Below are positions 45,183-53,086 of a stretch of DNA of 64,000 nt, one piece after another; within the stretch, counting starts at the first letter, position 1; every line of letters begins with the position of its first letter. A program made the position numbers and the translations under genes. The stretch comes from Klebsiella quasivariicola (GTDB lineage Bacteria; Pseudomonadota; Gammaproteobacteria; Enterobacterales; Enterobacteriaceae), in contig NZ_CP022823.1 of NCBI RefSeq assembly GCF_002269255.1, positions 4,588,001 through 4,652,000 on the forward strand. Reading direction: 5' to 3'. The notes under the pieces are model-generated. The model had not been told where the DNA came from. It worked only from the letters and a program-made list of their open reading frames with translations, and did no database searches.

Positions 45183-46397
45183 ATGAAAAATAAATACATC
45201 CCTACTGCGGCAGGGCTGTACCTCAACTACCTGATTCATGGGATGGGGGTGCTGTTAATCACCCTCAACATGGCCCATCTTCAGGAACAGTGGGGAACGG
45301 ACGCGGCCGGCGTATCGGTGGTGATCTCTTCGCTAGGTATCGGCAAACTGGCAACCATCGTGACCGGCTTCCTGTCGGATCGCTTTGGTCGCAAGCCTTT
45401 TATCTATCTTGGGATCCTTAGCTATCTGATCTTTTTCGTCGGCATCCTGCTGACCAAAAATATCTATCTGGCTTACGTGTTCGGCATTATGGCGGGCCTG
45501 GCGAACAGCTTCCTCGATTCCGGTACCTATCCGGCGCTGATGGAATCTTTCCCGCATTCTGCCAGCCGGGCTAACGTGCTGATCAAAGCCTTTGTCTCCG
45601 CAGGACAGTTCCTCTTGCCGTTCATTATCAGCTTCCTGATATGGGCAAATCTGTGGTTCGGCTGGTCGTTCGTGATTGCGGCGGCACTCTTTGTTCTGAG
45701 CGGGATTTACCTGCTTAAAATGCCGTTCCCTGACAGCCAGGCAGCAAAGAAAGAGGAATCTCCGGAGCCACAGGCGGAAACAGCCACCCGGCCACAGGCC
45801 AATAAGCTAGATATGGTGATCTTCACCCTGTACGGTTATATCGGCATGGCGACCTTCTATCTGGTCAGCCAATGGCTGGCGCAGTACGGCCAGTTCGTGG
45901 TCGGCCTGCCCTATGCCTCGGCGATTAAACTGCTTAGCATCTACACCGTTGGCTCGCTGGTTTGCGTGTTCGTAACTGCCGCCTTCGTCAAAGAGGTGTT
46001 TAGCTCGGCCATTGCGATGATTATTTATACTGGCCTGTCGATGATTTCGCTGCTGCTGGTGTGCCTGTTCCCGACGCCAATGATGGTGACCGGCTTTGCT
46101 TTTGTCATCGGCTTTGCCGCCGCTGGCGGAGTGCTACAGCTGGGTGCGACAATCATGGCGATGAGCTTCCCGAACGGAAAAGGCAAAGCAACCGGTATCT
46201 TCTACACTGCCGGCAGTATCGCCAGCTTCACGATCCCGTTGATCACCGCAAAGCTTTCGCAGATCAGTATCGCCAGCATTATGTGGTTTGATTTTCTGAT
46301 CGCCGTTATCGGCTTTGTGATCGCCCTGTACATCGGCTATCGTCAACTGCAGGCTCGGGCGGCGCAAAAAGTGTCACGCACCGCAGTCACCGCCTGA
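45183..46397 (+). CDS. MFS transporter, YdiM/YdiN family
   Basis: The 404-residue protein has about 12 membrane helices, a central hydrophilic loop (about residues 183-214, rich in Glu and Gln) and the MFS motif A variant GFLSDRFGRKP after helix 2. It is similar along its length to E. coli YdiN/YdiM, which in E. coli also lie beside ydiB and aroD. Start ATG 45183 follows AAGGGCC; the upstream in-frame ATG at 45144 lies inside the dehydrogenase gene. Uptake of quinate or shikimate is plausible from context only. Confidence 0.85.
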   Translation: MKNKYIPTAAGLYLNYLIHGMGVLLITLNMAHLQEQWGTDAAGVSVVISSLGIGKLATIVTGFLSDRFGRKPFIYLGILSYLIFFVGILLTKNIYLAYVFGIMAGLANSFLDSGTYPALMESFPHSASRANVLIKAFVSAGQFLLPFIISFLIWANLWFGWSFVIAAALFVLSGIYLLKMPFPDSQAAKKEESPEPQAETATRPQANKLDMVIFTLYGYIGMATFYLVSQWLAQYGQFVVGLPYASAIKLLSIYTVGSLVCVFVTAAFVKEVFSSAIAMIIYTGLSMISLLLVCLFPTPMMVTGFAFVIGFAAAGGVLQLGATIMAMSFPNGKGKATGIFYTAGSIASFTIPLITAKLSQISIASIMWFDFLIAVIGFVIALYIGYRQLQARAAQKVSRTAVTA

Positions 46398-46427
46398 AGT
46401 TCAACGCGAAAAATAATGGATACCTAC

Positions 46428-47183
46428 ATGACAAATGCAGTAACCGTAAAGAACATCACCTTCCAGGAAGGGGAAACCTTAATTTGCGTACCGCTGATCG
46501 GCAAAACGCAGGATGAACTGCTGCGTAACGCCCAGGGTCTGGTTGATGCCGGCGCCGATATTATCGAATGGCGCGTTGACCATTTTACCCAGGTCAGAGA
46601 AGTGGCTCAGGTGATGGCTGCGCTGGCGGAAATCCGTCACGCGCTGAAAGCACTTCCGCTGCTCTTCACCTTCCGCAGTAAGAAAGAAGGTGGCGAGACT
46701 GAGATCAGCGACGAGGCGTATTTTGCGCTCAACCGCGAGGCCGCGCGTAGCGGGCTGGTTGATGTTATCGATATCGAGCTGTTCAATGATGAAACGCAGA
46801 TCCGCGCGCTGGTTGACGATGCGCATGCCGCGGGCGTCAAGGTCATCATGAGCAACCATGATTTCCATAAGACCCCTGCTCAGGAAGATATCATCTATCG
46901 CCTGCGCCGCATGCAGGAGCTGGGTGCCGACCTGCCGAAGATCGCGGTGATGCCGCAGTCGCCGCAGGATGTGCTGACCCTGCTCGCCGCCACGCTGACC
47001 ATGAAAGAGAAGTATGCCACGCGCCCGCTGATCACCATGTCGATGGGGAAATCGGGCGGCGTTAGCCGGGTAACCGGGCGTCTTTTTGGCTCAGCCATGA
47101 CCTTTGGCACCGTGGGCCAGGCTTCTGCGCCGGGACAGATCGCCATCGCCAAGCTGCGTGAAGTGATGGATATTCTTTCCTGA
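46428..47183 (+). CDS. aroD: 3-dehydroquinate dehydratase, type I
   Basis: AroD dehydrates 3-dehydroquinate to 3-dehydroshikimate through a Schiff base. With ATG 46428 it has 251 residues, the catalytic H144 (MSNHDFHKTP) and Schiff-base K171 (LPKIAVMPQS), and the conserved EWRVDHF and FTFRSKKEGG substrate loops. An ATG four codons upstream (46416) is also possible. It is the last gene of the operon; in E. coli aroD likewise follows ydiB, so this copy could be either the housekeeping aroD or a catabolic paralogue. That cannot be decided inside the window. Confidence 0.93.
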   Translation: MTNAVTVKNITFQEGETLICVPLIGKTQDELLRNAQGLVDAGADIIEWRVDHFTQVREVAQVMAALAEIRHALKALPLLFTFRSKKEGGETEISDEAYFALNREAARSGLVDVIDIELFNDETQIRALVDDAHAAGVKVIMSNHDFHKTPAQEDIIYRLRRMQELGADLPKIAVMPQSPQDVLTLLAATLTMKEKYATRPLITMSMGKSGGVSRVTGRLFGSAMTFGTVGQASAPGQIAIAKLREVMDILS

Positions 47184-47191
47184 TAAACCCA

Positions 47192-47218
47192 TGGCCCGGA
47201 GGCAATCTCCGGGCCATC
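47192..47218. terminator. Hairpin between convergent aroD and lysR
   Basis: A perfect 11-bp stem ATGGCCCGGAG/CTCCGGGCCAT with a 5-base loop fills the 37-bp space between two convergent stops. There is no clear T-tract, but the position fits a bidirectional transcript end. Confidence 0.65.
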
Positions 47219-47220
47219 CG

Positions 47221-48117
47221 CTAACAGATATTCTGGCTGTCGTGGATAACCACATTTTTAAAAGACTGCAGCGCCGGAGAAAGCACCCTGTCTTTCATGG
47301 TCGCCAGATAGATATAGCGCGGGGGAATGGTATTTTTAATCGTCAGGATATGAACGTTGTAATAGGAGAGCGCCGAGATCCGCGGCATGATCGCGATCCC
47401 ATAGTCGATACTGACCAGCCCAGCCATCGCGGTATCTTCATCCACATAGCAGGCGATCTCTGGCAGCAGCTTTTGCTGCATAAATACATTATCGATAAAG
47501 GGACGCAGGCCGCTATTTTCTGAAAAATAGATATAGGGATAATGAATCGTCTCCACCAGGTCGACTTCATGTTCATACAACCTGGCCAGCGGATGATCTT
47601 TTGCCGTAACCACCACCAGCTCCTGCTGAATCACAGGAATAAAATCAATATCTGGTTCGTCAGCAATATAGGAACAGATCGCCAGGTCGACCTTTCCTGC
47701 TTTTAATTCCTGCAATAGCGTCAGCGACGTCCCCTGCGTAAAAGAAAAAGTCACATTGTGACATTCAGGTGAAAGAGAATATTTATTAATTAACTGCGGA
47801 ACAACATATTCACCCATCGTGTAAATAAAGGCGATGCGAATATTCTCTTTATTCTCAGCGCCATTTTTTTGCAACACCATTCGGCCATTTTCCAGCGAGG
47901 CCAGCGCGTCATCCACATACGGCAGAAAACGTTTGCCGTTTTGGGTAATTTTGACATTGCGTCCCTGTCTGGCGAACAGCGCGACCCCTAACTCCTTCTC
48001 CAGCTCAGATATCGCATGGCTTAGCGAGGGCTGAGTGATGCACAGACTGGAGGCCGCTTCGGTGTAATGTTCGGTTTCAGACAAACGCTTAAAATAATAA
48101 AGTTGCTTTAGGTTCAT
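47221..48117 (-). CDS. LysR-family transcriptional regulator
   Basis: The 298-residue protein has the LysR N-terminal helix-turn-helix (HYTEAASSLCITQPSLSHAISELEKELG, about residues 17-44) and a two-lobed effector domain (about 90-290) of the CysB/CynR type. It lies convergent to the aroD operon and divergent to the ACS transporter, and is the only regulator in the cluster. It is therefore the best candidate to bind the CATAG-N7-CTAT dyads. Its DNA is more AT-rich than the flanking genes. The inducer is unknown; dehydroquinate, quinate or shikimate are reasonable guesses. Confidence 0.85.
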   Translation of the reverse strand: MNLKQLYYFKRLSETEHYTEAASSLCITQPSLSHAISELEKELGVALFARQGRNVKITQNGKRFLPYVDDALASLENGRMVLQKNGAENKENIRIAFIYTMGEYVVPQLINKYSLSPECHNVTFSFTQGTSLTLLQELKAGKVDLAICSYIADEPDIDFIPVIQQELVVVTAKDHPLARLYEHEVDLVETIHYPYIYFSENSGLRPFIDNVFMQQKLLPEIACYVDEDTAMAGLVSIDYGIAIMPRISALSYYNVHILTIKNTIPPRYIYLATMKDRVLSPALQSFKNVVIHDSQNIC

Positions 48118-48265
48118 TATTTTTGCCCGTATAATATAAGAATAAATGCACTGACGCTAATATACCATGCAAGCCGCCAATAATGCGCATGAGCGGGTAA
48201 ATATCGGCGTTACATCAAATATTATTTTGAGAAGCGTATGAATGTGCAACAAGGCATTGCCATTC

Positions 48266-48280
48266 ATAGATAACATCTAT
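48266..48280. promoter_or_regulatory. Candidate LysR-type operator 2 (CATAG-N7-CTATG)
   Basis: ATAG-ATAACAT-CTAT, extended by one base on each side to a perfect 5-bp dyad (48265-48281), has T-N11-A geometry and lies 69 bp before the ACS transporter ATG and 148 bp from the LysR start. It matches operator 1 in both half-sites and spacer length. Confidence 0.55.
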
Positions 48281-48294
48281 GGTTCCGGGAGATG

Positions 48295-48322
48295 TTTTTG
48301 CATGTGCGAATATATGCAAAAA
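48295..48322. promoter_or_regulatory. Perfect 9-bp inverted repeat before the ACS transporter
   Basis: TTTTTGCAT (48295-48303) and ATGCAAAAA (48314-48322) are separated by 10 bp and end 26 bp before the transporter ATG. It could be an operator for another factor or a leader hairpin. No assignment is possible from the sequence. Confidence 0.5.
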
Positions 48323-48348
48323 TATTTTAAACTTTAAAGGAACTCACT

Positions 48349-49659
48349 ATGAGTATGTCAAACTCTCAGGAAGTCCTCACTTCCTCATCGGGGACAAAAA
48401 AAAGAAGCCGCGTACGGATATTTATTCTCCTGCTGTTGTCTCTCGGAACGATGATCAATTATCTCGACCGCACTATTCTGGGTATTGTTGCCCCACAATT
48501 AACCAAAGAAATTCATATCGATCCGGCGATGATGGGGATCATCTTCTCCGCTTTTGCCTGGACCTATGCTCTGGCGCAGATCCCCGGCGGTGTGTTTTTA
48601 GACCGGTTTGGTAACAAGTTGACCTACACGCTGGCCATTTTCTTCTGGTCACTGTTTACTCTGTTACAGAGTTTCACCCTCGGCCTTAAATCTTTGTTGC
48701 TCCTGCGCCTGGGGCTTGGCGTCAGTGAAGCGCCCTGTTTTCCGGCGAACAGTCGCATCGTCAGTACCTGGTTCCCTCAGCACGAGCGCGCCCGTGCAAC
48801 AGCTACATATACGGTTGGTGAATATATAGGACTGGCGGCCTTCTCACCGTTATTATTTTTAATCCTCGAACACCATGGCTGGAGAACGCTATTTTTTCTT
48901 ACCGGTGGGTTAGGTATTTTATTTACTTTGGCATGGTGGCGTTTTTATCACGAACCCTATGAATCACGCACGGCTAATAAAGCAGAGCTGGAATATATCG
49001 GGGTTAACAGTATTAACAATAAAATCCAGAACGTTCCATTTAACTGGCGTGATGCCAGACGTCTGCTGGGCTGTCGTCAGATCGTCGGTGCCAGCCTGGG
49101 TCAGTTCGCCGGGAACACCACATTGGTGTTTTTCCTGACGTGGTTTCCCAGCTACCTGGCAGATCAGCGCCATCTTCCCTGGCTTCATGTCGGTTTCTTC
49201 GCCACCTGGCCCTTCCTCGCCGCCGCGATTGGCATCCTGTTTGGCGGCTGGCTGTCTGACCGCTTACTGAAGCGAACCGGTTCCGTCAACATCAGTCGAA
49301 AATTACCAATAATTTCCGGATTACTACTTTCCAGCTGTATTATTGCAGCGAACTGGGTAAACGCCAATAGCACGGTTATTATTATTATGTCGATAGCGTT
49401 TTTTGGTCAGGGGATGGTCGGTCTCGGCTGGACGTTAATTTCTGATATTGCCCCGGAAAATATGGCTGGCCTCACCGGCGGCATATTTAATTTCTGCGCC
49501 AATATGGCGTCAATTATTGCGCCACTGATAATTGGCGTGATTATCTCTACCACGGGTGATTTCTTTTACGCGCTGATCTACGTCGGGCTGACGGCGCTGA
49601 TCGGGGTGATTGCTTACATTTTTATCATCGGCGACATCAAGCGTATCGTCCTGAAGTAG
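48349..49659 (+). CDS. MFS transporter, anion:cation symporter (ACS) family
   Basis: The 436-residue protein has 12 predicted helices and the ACS-family hallmarks INYLDRTILGIVAPQL in helix 1, GVFLDRFGNK after helix 2 and LGVSEAPCFPANSRIVSTWFP in helix 4-5, as in hexuronate, galactonate and other organic-acid carriers. AAAGGAA lies 9 bp before the ATG. It is expressed divergently from the LysR gene and probably belongs to the same regulon. Its DNA is AT-rich in stretches (ATTATTATTATG), unlike leu and ara genes nearby. Confidence 0.85.
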   Translation: MSMSNSQEVLTSSSGTKKRSRVRIFILLLLSLGTMINYLDRTILGIVAPQLTKEIHIDPAMMGIIFSAFAWTYALAQIPGGVFLDRFGNKLTYTLAIFFWSLFTLLQSFTLGLKSLLLLRLGLGVSEAPCFPANSRIVSTWFPQHERARATATYTVGEYIGLAAFSPLLFLILEHHGWRTLFFLTGGLGILFTLAWWRFYHEPYESRTANKAELEYIGVNSINNKIQNVPFNWRDARRLLGCRQIVGASLGQFAGNTTLVFFLTWFPSYLADQRHLPWLHVGFFATWPFLAAAIGILFGGWLSDRLLKRTGSVNISRKLPIISGLLLSSCIIAANWVNANSTVIIIMSIAFFGQGMVGLGWTLISDIAPENMAGLTGGIFNFCANMASIIAPLIIGVIISTTGDFFYALIYVGLTALIGVIAYIFIIGDIKRIVLK

Positions 49660-49667
49660 TCCCGGTT

Positions 49668-49696
49668 GCCCCGGCATCGCTGCGGCGCGCCGGGGC
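49668..49696. terminator. Hairpin between convergent MFS gene and setA
   Basis: An 8-bp GC stem GCCCCGGC/GCCGGGGC (49668-49675, 49689-49696) lies in the 43-bp gap between two convergent genes. It probably marks both transcript ends. Confidence 0.6.
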
Positions 49697-49702
49697 CTTC
49701 AC

Positions 49703-50887
49703 TCAGATATCCTTCACCTTGCTGGTCAAAAACAGCGTCACCAGCGAAATCGCGGCGATCGTCCAGTAAACGCTGGCATGGCCATAGCTTTGCGACAATG
49801 CCCCCTGCATCACTCCGGCGAGGATCACCCCAGTGGAGATACTGTTGGTGAACAGGGTGGTCGCCGCCCCCGCTCGTCCCGGCATTAAATCCTGGAACCA
49901 CAGCATGCCGATCCCGGCGACAATGCCGATAAAAATAGCGTTAAACAGCTGCAGAGCCAGCAGCGCCGTGCGGCCATGAAACAGTATCAGCCCCAGATAA
50001 AACAGCACGCCGGCGGCTACCGCCGCGACCATCATTTTACGTTTGCCAAAGCGCTTCACGTAGTAGCCGGCGAGGATCATCGCCGGTATCTCCAGTCCGG
50101 CGGCAGTTCCCATCAAGATCCCGGCCAGACTGTCCGGAAGCCCGAGATCGCTACTGATCCACAGCGGCATATCAATGATATACATGGTGTTACAGGTCCA
50201 CATGAGCGTGGAGGCGATAAACAGCATGCGTACGTTTTTGTCATGCCAACCGCCGGCCTGCGCCAGCGCCTGCGCCTCTTCCGAAGGCTGTTCTACCCGC
50301 GCAACCGAGGGCAATTTAATGGCAATCAGCGCCAGGCTAATCACAAAGATGCCCGCCGCGATAGAGAACATGGTGGTGAAGCCGTAGTTGAGCGCCAGCA
50401 TAAAGGCCAGCGGCGGACCGATCACCCACGCCAGGGAGAGCTGGGCACGCATGATCGAGCTGAACATCACCACTTCCCGCGCTGAACTGTCAGCATACTC
50501 TCGCGCCAGAGCAAAGAGCTGCGGCATGGCGGCGTTAGCGATGGACGCCAGCATCACGCCGCAGGTGATCAGCGTCAGATAGTGGCGGTTGAAGGCAAAG
50601 AGCAGCGCATTACCCACCGCCATCAGGCAGCAGAACATAATTAATCGCCGCCGATCGCCGCGGCTATCGGAGCGCTTGGCCAGCGCCAGACTCACCAGAA
50701 TCCCGGCTATCGCATTCACGGTGTAGAACAGACCCACCCAGAACGGTTGCGCCCCAACTTCGCGGCTGAGAAATAAACTCAACGTCGGCGCCTGCAGTGC
50801 GCCCGCCACGCCCATCATAAATGCAACCAGCATAAAGGCGGCATACACGCCGTTTAGCCGTCGTCCCATCGTCATCAACCACAGCAT
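49703..50887 (-). CDS. setA: Sugar efflux transporter SetA
   Basis: SetA is an MFS exporter of glucosides, lactose and analogues. The 394-residue protein has 12 helices and is close to E. coli SetA across its length (for example AFMLVAFMMGVAGALQAPTL). It lies downstream of SgrS on the same strand, with the ribosome-binding site AAGGAC 9 bp before the ATG; some SgrS transcripts may read into it, which would tie export to phosphosugar stress. Confidence 0.95.
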   Translation of the reverse strand: MLWLMTMGRRLNGVYAAFMLVAFMMGVAGALQAPTLSLFLSREVGAQPFWVGLFYTVNAIAGILVSLALAKRSDSRGDRRRLIMFCCLMAVGNALLFAFNRHYLTLITCGVMLASIANAAMPQLFALAREYADSSAREVVMFSSIMRAQLSLAWVIGPPLAFMLALNYGFTTMFSIAAGIFVISLALIAIKLPSVARVEQPSEEAQALAQAGGWHDKNVRMLFIASTLMWTCNTMYIIDMPLWISSDLGLPDSLAGILMGTAAGLEIPAMILAGYYVKRFGKRKMMVAAVAAGVLFYLGLILFHGRTALLALQLFNAIFIGIVAGIGMLWFQDLMPGRAGAATTLFTNSISTGVILAGVMQGALSQSYGHASVYWTIAAISLVTLFLTSKVKDI

Positions 50888-50955
50888 GGAATGTCCTTAA
50901 CACACGCGAAGTAAACGAAAAAAGCCAGCAGAAGCTTTCTGCTGGCGGGTGATTC

Positions 50956-51114
50956 TATACTCTATGCGTTTCATGTTGCAGGACAAAACGGTTACCCGTT
51001 TTGCACAGCGCTTGCGCTGGCCCTGAAAGGATGAGCGTGGCCAGAACGTTAGGCCCTGAGCGCATCGACAGCGAGGCGACCAGGCCACCTGCAGCGTGAA
51101 AGACGACGAGTATA
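50956..51114. repeat. ERIC-like palindromic element inside sgrS
   Basis: The 159-bp element is bounded by TATACTC and its inverse GAGTATA. Its ends resemble ERIC termini: TATACTCTATGCGTTTCATG then TTGCAGG on one side, and on the other strand TATACTCGTC...TTCACGCTGCAGGTGG. The core contains further hairpins (CAAAACGG/CCGTTTTG) and differs from the canonical 127-bp ERIC, so this is a divergent family member. It splits the SgrS seed from its terminator. Confidence 0.7.
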
Positions 51115-51148
51115 ACACCAATACTCAGTCACACATGATGTCTGCAAG

Positions 51149-51301
51149 TCAATGATCCGAGGTCTTTGACGTCACTCCCCACTGCATCAGTTCTCCCAGA
51201 ATTTCCTGCTGTCTTCCTGCCATCAGGCGGGCCAGCCAGGACGCTTCCTGCGTCGCAGAAAAGTAGTGCTGGTAGAACGATTTTGCGGTTGACCTCATCA
51301 T
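51149..51301 (-). CDS. sgrT: SgrT, glucose-uptake inhibitor peptide encoded in SgrS
   Basis: A 50-codon frame within SgrS begins with MMRSTAKSFYQHYFSATQEA and ends QWGVTSKTSDH. The core FYQHYFxAT and the LMQW motif are shared with E. coli SgrT (43 residues), which blocks the glucose permease PtsG. The ribosome-binding site is GAGGTG 4 bp before the first ATG (51301); a second ATG follows directly and could also be used. The stop lies 14 bp before the ptsG-pairing seed. The C-terminal half differs strongly from E. coli. Confidence 0.88.
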   Translation of the reverse strand: MMRSTAKSFYQHYFSATQEASWLARLMAGRQQEILGELMQWGVTSKTSDH

Positions 51302-51388
51302 ATTCACCTCCTCGCTTCATCGGGAATCATTATTGGCTTAATATGGGGAGTAATAAATTGCTGAGTTTTGCGCAGGAGTTCCCCTTTT

Positions 51389-53044
51389 ATGTCTTCCAGC
51401 CGTCTGCAACAACAGTTCATCCGCTTATGGCAGTGCTGCGACGGCAAGTCGCAGGAGACCACTCTTAACGAGCTGGCGGAAATGCTGAGCTGCTCGCGCC
51501 GCCATATGCGCACCTTGCTCAATATGATGGAGTCCCGCGGCTGGCTGGCCTGGGAGGCGGAAGCAGGCCGCGGCAAGCGTTCGCGGCTAACCTTTCTCTA
51601 TACCGGCCTCGCCCTGCAGCAGCAACGTGCCGAAGATCTTCTTGAGCAGGATCGCATCGATCAGCTGGTGCAGCTGGTCGGCGATAAGGCTGCGGTTCGC
51701 CAGATGCTGATCTCGCATCTTGGCCGCAGCTTCCGCCAGGGACGCCATATCCTGCGCGTGCTCTACTACCGTCCGATGAAAAATTTACTGCCCGGCAGCG
51801 CGCTGCGGCGTTCGGAAACCCATATTGCCCGACAAATATTCAGCGCCCTGACGCGGGTAAATGAGGAAAATGGGGAACTGGAAGCCGATATTGCCCACCA
51901 CTGGCAGCAGCTGAGCCCCACCCACTGGCGCTTTTTCCTCCGCCCGGGGATCCATTTTCACCACGGCCGTGAGCTGGAGATGGCGGATGTCATCGCCTCT
52001 CTGCAGCGCAGCAATGCCCTTCCACTCTATTCGCATATTGAACGCATCGAATCCCCCACCGCCTGGACGCTGGATATTCATCTGCGTCAGCCCGACCGCT
52101 GGCTGCCCTGGCTGCTGGGGCAGGTGCCGGCGATGGTGCTGCCGCAGGAGTGGCAGACCATGACCCACTTCTCGTCGATGCCGGTCGGTACCGGCCCTTA
52201 TGCCGTGGTGCGTAACAATCAAAACCAGCTCAAGATCCACGCCTTTGAAGACTATTTTGGCTACCGGGCGCTGATCGATGAGGTCAACGTCTGGGTGCTG
52301 CCGGAGATTAGCGAAGAGCCCAACGGCGGCCTGACGCTGCAGGGCAATACCGAAAGTGAAAAAGCGGTGGAGAGTCGTCTGGAAGAGGGGTGTTATTACC
52401 TGCTGTTCGACTCGCGAAGTTCACTGGGCGCCAACGACGCGGTGCGCCGCTGGTTAAGCTATCTGTTCCAGCCCGCGAATCTGCTCTACCATGCGGGCGA
52501 ACACTACCAGGGGAACTGGTTTCCCGCCTACGGTCTGCTGCCGCGCTGGCATCACGCCAGCAACCATGCCTGTGAAAAACCGGCGGGACTGGAAGCGGTC
52601 ACCCTCACCTACTACCGCGATCACGTCGAGCACCGGATGATCGGCGGGATCATGCGCGACCTGCTGGCCGCGCATCAGGTAAAGCTGGAGATCCAGGAGC
52701 TGGAGTACGATGCCTGGCATCGCGGTGAGGTGGTCAGCGACATCTGGCTCAATAGCGTAAACTTCACCTTGCCGATCGATTTCTCGCTGTTCGCCTATCT
52801 GTACGAAGTCCCGCTGATTCAGCGCTGCATCCCCATTGACTGGCAAGAGGATGCCAGCCGCTGGCGCGCAGGGGAATTTAATCCTGCCACCTGGAGCCAG
52901 CGGTTGCTGGCCAGCCAGCATATCGTGCCGCTGATCCATCACTGGCTGATGATTCAGGGTCAGCGCAGTATGCGCGGCGTGCGGATGAATACCCTCGGCT
53001 GGTTCGATTTTAAATCCGCGTGGTTTGCGCCGCCGGAGCCGTAA
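51389..53044 (+). CDS. sgrR: SgrR, transcriptional activator of sgrS
   Basis: SgrR activates sgrS when sugar phosphates accumulate. The 551-residue protein (ATG 51389, equal in length to E. coli) has an N-terminal winged helix (CSRRHMRTLLNMMESRGWLAW, about residues 29-50) and a large C-terminal domain of the extracellular-solute-binding type 5 fold, used here as an intracellular sensor. AGGAG lies 11 bp before the ATG. A TTG start seven codons upstream was rejected. Divergent from sgrS with 67 bp between the RNA start and the ATG. Confidence 0.96.
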   Translation: MSSSRLQQQFIRLWQCCDGKSQETTLNELAEMLSCSRRHMRTLLNMMESRGWLAWEAEAGRGKRSRLTFLYTGLALQQQRAEDLLEQDRIDQLVQLVGDKAAVRQMLISHLGRSFRQGRHILRVLYYRPMKNLLPGSALRRSETHIARQIFSALTRVNEENGELEADIAHHWQQLSPTHWRFFLRPGIHFHHGRELEMADVIASLQRSNALPLYSHIERIESPTAWTLDIHLRQPDRWLPWLLGQVPAMVLPQEWQTMTHFSSMPVGTGPYAVVRNNQNQLKIHAFEDYFGYRALIDEVNVWVLPEISEEPNGGLTLQGNTESEKAVESRLEEGCYYLLFDSRSSLGANDAVRRWLSYLFQPANLLYHAGEHYQGNWFPAYGLLPRWHHASNHACEKPAGLEAVTLTYYRDHVEHRMIGGIMRDLLAAHQVKLEIQELEYDAWHRGEVVSDIWLNSVNFTLPIDFSLFAYLYEVPLIQRCIPIDWQEDASRWRAGEFNPATWSQRLLASQHIVPLIHHWLMIQGQRSMRGVRMNTLGWFDFKSAWFAPPEP

Positions 53045-53086
53045 GCGCTTTCCGTCATCTGACAAAATCATTACACTAAGGCCGTT

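Larger units (their letters stand above)
50918..51321 (-). ncRNA. sgrS: Small RNA SgrS, enlarged by an internal ERIC-like element
   Basis: SgrS is the Hfq-dependent RNA made under glucose-phosphate stress that pairs with ptsG mRNA. On the minus strand the transcript should begin with GATGAAGCG (51321), contains sgrT, keeps the seed GTGTGACTGAGTAT (51134-51121) identical to E. coli and ends with the stem GCCAGCAGAA/TTCTGCTGGC followed by six T (50946-50918). Between the GGTG (51119-51116) and CACC (50951-50948) arms of the small 3' hairpin lies a 159-bp palindromic element, so the predicted RNA is about 404 nt rather than about 227 nt as in E. coli. The 5' end is inferred by alignment. Confidence 0.85.

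Noticed and set aside
47221..49659. Insertion sequence or integrase flanking the accessory cluster
   Set aside because: No transposase, integrase, tRNA target or long terminal repeat was seen at either edge of 41907-49702.
51129..51320. 63-codon minus-strand frame overlapping SgrS
   Set aside because: It is in a different frame from the SgrT frame, which has the FYQHYF core and a ribosome-binding site.
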